DNA of 64,000 nt, taken from the NCBI GenBank assembly GCA_029582165.1, contig CM055893.1, forward strand, positions 24,217,179-24,281,178, in the 5' to 3' direction. Below, piece after piece: positions 56,950-64,000 of the stretch. The translations under genes were made by a program, and so were the position numbers. The notes beneath the pieces are model-generated. The model saw only the letters and a program-made list of their open reading frames with translations, was not told the origin of the DNA and did no database searches. Each line of letters begins with the position of its first letter. Position 1 is the first letter of the stretch. Source of the stretch: Portulaca oleracea (lineage: Eukaryota > Streptophyta > Magnoliopsida > Caryophyllales > Portulacaceae).

Positions 56950-58150
56950 CTTAGGTTCGTAATCCTGCTAGTAAGAGATTGGTTAGGATAGAGAAACCTG
57001 CTGTAGAATCACCGAATATGGCTGAGGAAGCACCAAGGTTGACTCTGAATGACCAATTATACCCATCGTACAACCCACTGCCCTCATGTTTTGTGTTTCC
57101 AACCTTGCCTCCAGGTGTGACTTTTGACCCGAGGCAATACCACACCCAGAACCTACCACTTTTCATGGGTACTGGGTTAGCACTCATATGGATTGTAGAG
57201 TATAAGGAATACCTTAGTATGGTGACTCCATCGGGAGTTCCATTGGACTATGGGCTTTTGAAATACCTGCCTTTTGCCTTGAGGGACGCCGTTAAGCTGT
57301 GGATTTATAACATAAACCCCAGTCCATTGATTCTTGGCATAGTTTTCTAAAGGCTTCCATGAAAAGGTATTTTCCAAACTCCTTAGTTGTCCAACTTAGA
57401 AACTCGATTTTGAAATTTAGACAGGGCGTTGGAGAACCTTATTGGAAAGCTTTTGAGGGAGTGTTTGGTAGGAACCCCAGGGAAATTTTTATCGGGGAAA
57501 ATTTCCCATGGGAAGTTTTTTATGGGAAAGATTTCCCTGAGAAAAATTTCCCTTAGCCCCCCCAGGGAAATTTTCCCTAGGAAAATGGAGAAAATGGTGG
57601 GCCCATCGTGAAAACTTTCTCGAAGTCAACCCGGGAAAATTGACAATTTCCTCGGGGTTATTGACCAACCAAACGCACCCTGAACGTTATAAAAATCTGT
57701 TGTCCCAATTTCCTCACCATGGTTTTGATTTGGTGCGATTGTGTCAAATTGTGTATGAGGGTGTCGACCAAAACACTAAGGTCACACTAGAGTCAATGTG
57801 TCAGGGGGGTTTCATGGATAAAATTGCTGAAGAGGCTTGGGATTTCCTAGAGAACATGTCTAAGAGAGCTATGCAATGGGGTACAACTAAAGATGAGTCC
57901 TTAGGAGCCTAATTGTCAGGGGGTGTATACGCTGTGAGTGAGAGTACAAGTTATGAGGCTAGGTTTGCTTCCCTTGAAAACATGATCAAGACCTTAGCCC
58001 AACAACAGTTAGCTACCTCACGACCCCAAACAGGTGCTCAGGTTAACTCTTGGGATCATCCTGTTACCCCTAACCCCCAGTCTCATATGTCATGTGCCTT
58101 GTGTCAAAGTGTTGAGCATGTTGTTTCTGCTTGTCCATTTTACATTCAAC
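56950..58150 (+). pseudogene. gag: Outer Athila gag, broken
   Basis: Pieces lie at 56979-57345 (PTLPPGVTFDPRQYH, KYLPFALRDAVKLW), 57345-57453 (MKRYFPNSLVVQLRNSILKF) and 57684-57912 (FDLVRLCQIVYEGVD, EEAWDFLENM), each in a different frame or interrupted. A MITE splits it at 57457. A degenerate zinc knuckle CALCQSVEHVVSAC (58097-58138) ends it. The domain order is that of Athila gag. Confidence 0.75.
57457..57680. mobile_element. Harbinger-like MITE in gag
   Basis: Inverted ends GGGAGTGTTTGGTAGG and GGGTGCGTTTGGTTGG (3 mismatches) bound 224 bp. The flanks share TGA (57454-57456 and 57681-57683). The interior repeats GGGAAA/TTTCCC and folds on itself. The 3 bp TSD suggests PIF/Harbinger, but TGA is not the usual TWA, so the superfamily is tentative. 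Confidence 0.7.
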
Positions 58151-58881
58151 AACTGGCTGCTAGTACTGAAAATGTGATCATAACTATAAGCTTGACCAGT
58201 ACCAACCTTACCACTGATAGTTTGATAGAAAGGGCATTGCTTGACCTAGGTGCTAGTGTGAATTTGTTGCCTTTGCATATGTATGAAATGCTTGGATTAG
58301 GTGAACTAAAGCCTACTAGGATGGTTTTGCAATTGGCTAACAAGTCTACTAGAGTACCTAAGGGGGTAGTAGAGGATGTCTTAATTAAGGTAGGGGAGTT
58401 TGTGTTTCCTGTTGATTTTATAGTACTAGAAACTTCTAGAGTTCAGAGTACTGGAGATGAGATCCCCATTATTCTAGGTCGCCCCTTTCTTACTACTTCA
58501 AATGCCTGGATTAACTGTAAAGATGGTGGAATGAAATTGATCTTGGGGAATTTGACTATGGAGTTGAACATTTTTTATTTGCAAAAGTCACCTTAGGATT
58601 TGATGAGCATGAGAAGAGTACCCTTAATTGGGTAAGTGATGTTGTCGTTGATAGTGAGAACCCTGACTTTGTTGATGTGTCCTGCATTGATGAGTTGACT
58701 GCACTAGGAATTGATCCTGATAGTGTGAATTCTTTGTGTGATTCTGATGTGCTTGATGGTGATGTGTTATATGAATCCTTGTTTGCATCTCAAACCACTC
58801 CTGAGAAAGTAGAGACTGAACCACCTTCATCCACCACTCTTGAGATGAAACCCCTCCCTTCTGAGTTGAAGTATGCTTTTC
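58151..58881 (+). pseudogene. Outer Athila protease and linker
   Basis: A fairly open frame with the protease motif ALLDLGASVNLLP near 58236, QLANKSTRVPKGVVEDV, and ILGRPFLTT near 58480. A stop at 58596 breaks the linker, which continues to LKPLPSELKYAF-like sequence at 58870. The MULE MITE enters at 58882. Confidence 0.8.
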
Positions 58882-59232
58882 CAAAAAATTACTCACAGGT
58901 ACCCTAACTTTTGGTGAAATGTTTTTCTGGTACCCCAACTTTTCAAAACTAATTTTCAGGTACCCTTACTTTTTGTGTTAGTAATTATTTGGTGCTTTTC
59001 TGGCCATTAATTTTATTAAGTGACCAAAATGCCCTTGTTCTTCTCTTCTTGAAGAAATACCCTTGAAGAAAAAGAATGAGGGTATTTCGGTCACTTAATA
59101 AAATTAATGGTCGGAAAAGCACCAAATAATTACTAACCCAAAAAGTAAGGGTACCTCAAAATTAGTTTTGAAAAGTTGGGGTAACGAAAAATAGTTTCCC
59201 CAAATATTGGGGTACCTCCGAGTAATTTTTTG
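58882..59232. mobile_element. MULE-type MITE, fold-back
   Basis: Perfect 13 bp TIRs CAAAAAATTACTC/GAGTAATTTTTTG bound 351 bp. There is a perfect 9 bp TSD, ATGCTTTTC (58873-58881 and 59233-59241), the length typical of Mutator-like elements. The two halves are near-complementary along most of their length, meeting near 59055. Confidence 0.95.
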
Positions 59233-59241
59233 ATGCTTTTC

Positions 59242-60340
59242 TTGGCCCTAATGAGACCTACCCAGTGATCATTGCCTCTGACTTAGGTAGAGACCAGGAA
59301 AACCAATTGATTGAGGTTCTTAGGAAGAACAACGGAGCCTTGGGGTGGACTTTAGGTGACATTAAGGGGATTAGTCCTTCCATTTGTCAGCATCGAATCT
59401 TCTTAGAGGATGAAAATGCTGCTCATAGAGATTCCCTTAGGAGACTAAACCCACAGATGAAGGAGGTAGTTAAGAAAGAGATCCTTAAGTGGTTAGATCA
59501 TGATGTTATTTACCTCATCTCAGATAGCAAGTGGGTGAGTCCCATTCATGTGGTCCCTAAGAAAGCTAGATTGATTGTTGTATAGAATGAACAGGGAGAG
59601 TTAGTTCTTACCTGTGTCCCTTCTGGTTAGAGAGTTTGTATAGACTATAGAAAGCTGAACAAAGCCACTAGGAATGACCATTTTCCCTCCCTTTCATAGA
59701 TCATATGCTTGAAAAACTGGCTGGGCATGAGTATTACTATTTTCTTGATGGTTATTCTGGTTATACCCAAGTCTCCATAGCCCCTTGTGACCAGGAAATG
59801 ACTACCTTCACTTGTCCTTTTGGCACCTTTGCTTTTTGAATGATGCCTTTTTGGTTTGTGTAATGCTCCTACGACCTTATAGAGATGCATGATTTCTATA
59901 TTTTCTAACTTAGTGGAGGATTATGTTGACATTTTCATGGATGATTTCTCTGTGTTTGGTACTTCTTTTGATGCTTGCTTGCTAACTTGAGTCGCGTGCT
60001 GAGTTTGACCCTTAATTGGGAAAATTTTCATTTTATGTTGACAAAGGGAATTGTCCTAGGTCATGTGATTTCTAAGGATGGGATAGAGGTAGATAAGGCC
60101 TAGATTGACTTAGTTAAGAATTTATCTCCTCCCACTTCCGTGAAGGAAGTTCGTTCATTCCTAGGACATGCCGGCTTTTACCGGAGATTCATAAAATACT
60201 TTAGTAAGATTGCTAAGCCTTTGTCTTCTCTGTTAACTAAGGAGGTACCATTCCATTTTTCTAATGATTGTATGAGGACCTTTAATCAACTTAAGGATGC
60301 CCTCATTTCTCCCCCTATTCTCAAACCTCCCACCTGAGGA
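59242..60340 (+). pseudogene. rt: Outer Athila reverse transcriptase
   Basis: Several frames are needed. VIIASDLGRDQENQLIEVL opens. Then come SKWVSPIHVVPKK (59530), a degraded IDYRKLNKATRNDHFP (59640), the catalytic FMDDFSVFG (near 59935) and VIS-KDGIEVDKA (60070). The connection RSFLGHAGFYRRFIKYFSKI is near 60150. At least five frame breaks make it inactive. Confidence 0.8.
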
Positions 60341-60639
60341 GAGCCTTTTGAGATCATGTGTGATGCATCTGATTATGCTATTGGTGTTGTGCTAGGACAG
60401 AGAATTGATAAGAAACTTGTTGTTATTCATTCTGCTAGCCACACCTTGAATGATGCCGAATTGAATTATACTGTGACTGAGAAGGAATTTCTAGCTGTTG
60501 TGTATGCATTTGAGAAATTCATACCTTACATGCTTGGTGCTAGAGTCATAGTGTACACTGACCATTCAGCTATTAGGTATTTGATAGAAAACAAAGATTC
60601 CAAACCTAGGCTAGTTAGGTGAGTCTTGTTGTTACAAGA
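60341..60639 (+). pseudogene. Outer Athila RNase H, first part
   Basis: [16 protein letters not shown] gives the first Asp, [15 protein letters not shown] the Glu, and [13 protein letters not shown] the next Asp. A TGA at 60620 replaces a conserved Trp. It is cut at 60639 by the solo LTR; the end resumes at 63727. Confidence 0.85.
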
Positions 60640-63600
60640 TGTAATAACCCACCCCAAAATCACGTTTAATTATCTATTAATCACTGTAATTATTCAAATC
60701 GCGTTATAAATTTTTCGCGTTTACCTTTATTTATCTATTTATTTATTTATTGATATCGGTGTCAAGTCTCGCGCAGGAGATGGCTAAGGTGCCGAACTAT
60801 CGGCTTAAAAGTTTACTTTATACATTTATTCAATAAGTTAAAGTATTTCAGGTTATATGTTTTACGTTATAAATTTATTTACCGAGAAACGGTTAATATT
60901 TAACCGCCCCGATTTCTATATATATTTTACCGTTCCAATTTTAATTTATTTAATTTCATTCCCTCTATACTGTTTCAAGTGGTAATTTTACTCATTTTAT
61001 CCTATTTTAATCCAAGTCCTAATTTATTTTACCCAAAGTGTTACCAATTAATTTTATTGAGTACAAATTAATTATTTTTAGTCTAGTACATTTACAATTA
61101 CCTTATTTTAATTAAAGTTTCAGATTTAATTAAGGTTTTATTTTAGTTATTAGTGGTATTAGTTTTAAGTAGATGATATGTATATATATATGTATTAGTA
61201 ATAGGGGGCTTAAGTTTTACTTCCATTCAAATTAGACAACACTCTCAAGCTTTCACCTCTCTTCTTCCCCCTCCAATCTGCCGAGCACAGCCCAGCCACC
61301 AGCCGCCACTTTTTCCGGCCAGCCGGCGCCGGAAACCGCCAGCCACTGGTGGCCACCGCCCTCTCCTTCCTCCCTCTTGTGTTTTCATCCAATTTCAACT
61401 CCAAGGGTAATCTCTCAAACCCTAATTTCAATTTCTATAAACCCTAATCTGAAAATACATGTTATGTATATGTTTCTTTTATAAATTCTATCTCTTTTAC
61501 TCTCTAAATTCATGAATTCAAGTGTATAATTGGATTGGTTAAGTTAGGGTTTGAGTTTGGAGTATGTGCATGTGTATTTGGATGAGTTCTTGAGGTTTTC
61601 TTGTTAAATTCTTGATGGATGTTGTTGTAATCTTGATGCATGTGAATTTCTTGGTAAGGCTTTTATGTTGTGAATACTTTTGTGATTTCAAGAACCAAGA
61701 AAGAATTATTCTTGAATGGGAAAGAGGAAGAGAGGATTGAATCTTGGATGGAGGGAGAGTATGACGTGAGGGAGAAGGGAGGGAGGAGATTGTTTGTGGC
61801 ATGAGGCCCTCGAGGGAGAAAGGGGAGAGAGGGAGTTTGTTGAGAGTTTGTTATGGAGAGAGAAGGGAGGTAGTTAGGGTTCTTTGTGAGAGAGAGAGGG
61901 GAGGACGATTTGAGAGGGAGAAAGAAAGGAGGGGGACGTTTGGGAGGAGGTGGTAGTAAGGATAGGTTTGTCTTAACTATATAGATAGAAAGACAACAAT
62001 GTAATTATCTTAACTGTATTGACAGAAAGATAAGAACGGATAGAACTAGGTTTCTAACTTGAATCCACAAGAAAGACAACCTATGGCTAACGTGATCTAG
62101 ACCGCAACCTAGGATCAAGCTCTTCCTAACCACTTGGGTGTCATGCCAAGATACAATAGAAGAAAAGGGGTGAGGTTTATCCAAACACTCGAGAGAAAGC
62201 TAAAAGCTTAACTGATTTCATAATTTAAGGTTGATTGCTTGCCTTTGAGAGCAAGGTTGTTAAAATCGAGATCCTAACTCGAAACTATGGGGAAGGTTGC
62301 TTGCCTTTAAGTGCTCAACTCAAAGTTTATTCCTCAAACTCCTTTATTCATTCTTCTTTCATCAATCGTGACATCGACTTCGTTTTTCTCTAAATAAGTC
62401 TAGAGGAACCCTTTGTAATCTCATTTTGACCTTCAATCTTTGGTTCTTATACTTCATTTATCTAAGCTATCTTTCCAAGGTTCAAGCGCCCTTCTTTGAT
62501 TTCACCTTTCTACATCAATTTCCCTATGTAATTTCATTCCGGAATTCCTAATTTATTCTACTCTAGCTGCTGTCCGGGCCCATTTTGAAGCCCTTCCACT
62601 CGTTTTTAGCCTCTGGTTCTGTTGACAAAGTTGTAGATTATGTTTTTCCCTATTCCGGGATGTACTCTTTCACTTCGTTTCGATTTTCCTAACTCAAGTT
62701 ATGCTATAAACTTTATTTTTATATAACCTGAAATTTTTTTCCTAAGTTATTTCATTTATATTTTACTAATTTTCTAAACTTGTGAATCTAATTTAGAACC
62801 TTATTCGGTTCTTCATTTCTACTTATTCTTATCTTAGTTGACAAGTTTCATAAGCCATCTCCAAGCCGAGCTGCGCCGCCAAGGTCACTAGCGTCTCAAG
62901 GTACGTGAATTGTCCAGCTTTTACGATCTAAATTATAGTCGTAATTCATTCAATTTATGCCATGTCAAGTTTTATGGGTTACAATGACTTTATATTTAAC
63001 AGTGGACCCGCATTCTATGTTTATTCTTATATTCATGTTTTAGCACTCCTGATCAGAGTGCCTTGACCTGGCCAGTGTCGACTGCTTGACAGTCACTTAT
63101 TCCAAGTTTAGATCAACTTGGGCATACGCGTGTGTGAGGTGCTTGCACCGATCGTAAGGGTTCCACCTAATTTCTATCTTCATTGATTTGTGTTATGCAT
63201 ATGTTTATGTTCAGGTCATGCAAGTCCTATTTTACTACCCTTCCCGTATTTTCAAAATGAATTTAAATGCCGGCACCAAAACCGTTATCAAACGGTTTAC
63301 GTGCTGGAGGTTTGCGTACTGAGTGTTTCCCCACTCACCTTTTTGCAATGTTTTAATGTTTTGTTTTAGGAGTTTCGAGCTCCCAGGGCAAGGACAAGTC
63401 GGTTGCAAAGTAATTCAAGGTTCTTGAGGTAGTTCTCTAAGGTTTTCATCGGTCAGCAAGGACGAGCTGGAATTTTGGAAGTTGTTCTAGTTTTTAAGTT
63501 ATGTTTAAGTTATATACTTTATCCAGGGGTTGTATAAGTTTTATTTGTGAAGGTTCTCAAGTTAGTAAGTTATCTTGTGGTTTTGGAAGTATCTTTTGTG

Positions 63601-63726
63601 TGTTGTTGCCTTGTCTCTTTTGGGAGACGGCGGTAATGCCTTGACCTAAGGTGTTCCGCTGCGCTAATCGCAGGTTTGGGTTTCTAAGTGTAGTCTTAAC
63701 CTTGTGATTAAGGTTGGGGTGTTACA
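60640..63726. mobile_element. Solo LTR in RNase H, TSD CAAGA
   Basis: It starts TGTAATAACCCACCCCAA and ends TTGGGGTGTTACA, nearly inverted termini. The perfect 5 bp TSD is CAAGA (60635-60639 and 63727-63731). No gag or pol lies inside, so it is a solo LTR of 3,087 bp. It contains a 640 bp foreign fragment (61656-62295). A (TA)n run lies near 61180. Confidence 0.85.
61656..62295. repeat. Fragment of the chromovirus-like LTR
   Basis: Matches 54520-55159 of LTR copy B over 640 bp, including the first ~44 bases of the hAT MITE. It shares several copy-B-specific variants and differs at about six positions. Both ends are abrupt, with no TSD. It looks like DNA copied in during repair. Confidence 0.88.
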
Positions 63727-64000
63727 CAAGAGCTTGATTGTGAGATTAGAGACAGGAAGGGAGCTGAGAATCCTGTAGCTGACCACCTTTCTAGGATTGT
63801 GCCTGATAATGTGAATGCCACCCCTATTGTCACTCAGTTTCCTGATGAACAACTCTTTAGTGTAGGGGTGGAACCTTGGTTTGCTGATATTGTGAATTTC
63901 AAAGTGATTGGAGAGATGCCTAGTGATTGGAACAAGCATGATAGGAATAGATTTCTTCACATCATGAAAAATTTTGTGTGGGATAACCCTTACTTGTTCA
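63727..64000 (+). pseudogene. int: Outer Athila RNase H end and integrase start
   Basis: After the solo LTR the frame continues open to the window edge: EIRDRKGAENPVADHLSR, then FPDEQLFSVG and PWFADIVNF. It is homologous to the same stretch in the minus-strand Athila (near 48150-48060). Incomplete in the window. Confidence 0.85.

Larger units (their letters stand above)
35354..64000 (+). mobile_element. Outer Athila-like gypsy element, heavily nested
   Basis: The 5' LTR is split (35354-35883 and 56012-56781). It is followed by a degenerate Athila-type PBS (56791-56808), gag, PR, RT, RNase H and the start of the integrase region. The element leaves the window at 64000, so its 3' LTR and TSD are unseen. 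It hosts at least four direct insertions: the chromovirus-like element, two MITEs and a solo LTR. The exact left end is uncertain; TGTTTTGCTTG at 35354 is my best LTR start. Confidence 0.8.

Overview
The window is plant nuclear DNA, almost certainly from a eudicot with a large, repeat-rich genome. I found no host gene, tRNA, rRNA or CRISPR array. The DNA is a stack of LTR retrotransposons and small terminal-inverted-repeat elements. The organism call is inference from element types (Ogre/Tat, Athila, chromovirus-like gypsy, copia, hAT and MULE MITEs, a TRIM); the species cannot be read from the sequence.

Left block (1-12980): a rearranged, gag-only Ogre/Tat-like gypsy element on the + strand. 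A ~3 kb segment occurs twice (1-2970 and 6556-9535), with a broken gag between. A PPT, a ~2 kb LTR (10579-12592) and a tRNA-Arg-type PBS follow. The whole block is studded with a short dyad motif, ATCCTCGCGGAT. Next, 13200-18741 is a 5'-truncated copia element whose integrase is split by a solo LTR (14928-16391, TSD AAAGG).

Middle block (19203-33806): a complete but dead Tat-lineage gypsy element of 14.6 kb with TSD ACAGC. It carries gag, PR, RT, RNase H, a second (archaeal-type) RNase H, integrase, an antisense ORF with a plant-mobile-domain protein, a hairpin tandem repeat, PPT and 3' LTR. A piece of its own R-U5 is patched into its protease. A 539 bp hAT MITE sits exactly across its 3' LTR/TSD boundary.

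Right block (35354-64000): a nested stack. The outermost is an Athila-like element (+ strand, open at the window end). Its 5' LTR is split by a non-autonomous chromovirus-like element (35884-56011, minus strand, gag-PR only). That element is itself split by a full Athila element (40414-54129, minus strand, TSD CTCAG) and a complete TRIM (37718-38598), and one of its LTRs carries a hAT MITE (55116-55281). The outer element's gag and pol carry a Harbinger-like MITE (57457-57680), a MULE MITE with perfect TIRs and a 9 bp TSD (58882-59232), and a solo LTR (60640-63726, TSD CAAGA).

The most interesting signal is shared by otherwise unrelated elements. Four LTR families each carry arrays of short GC-rich dyad-symmetric motifs (ATCC-TCGC-GGAT, GACCGTA-GG-TACGGTC, GTAGC-ACCC-GCTAC, GGCAC-TACCC-GTGCC), placed in U3 just upstream of a TATA-like box. 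In the minus-strand Athila element one family recurs directly upstream of the ORF in env position. These look like binding-site arrays for dimeric factors, possibly promoters or enhancers. The function is inference; the arrays and their symmetry are visible.
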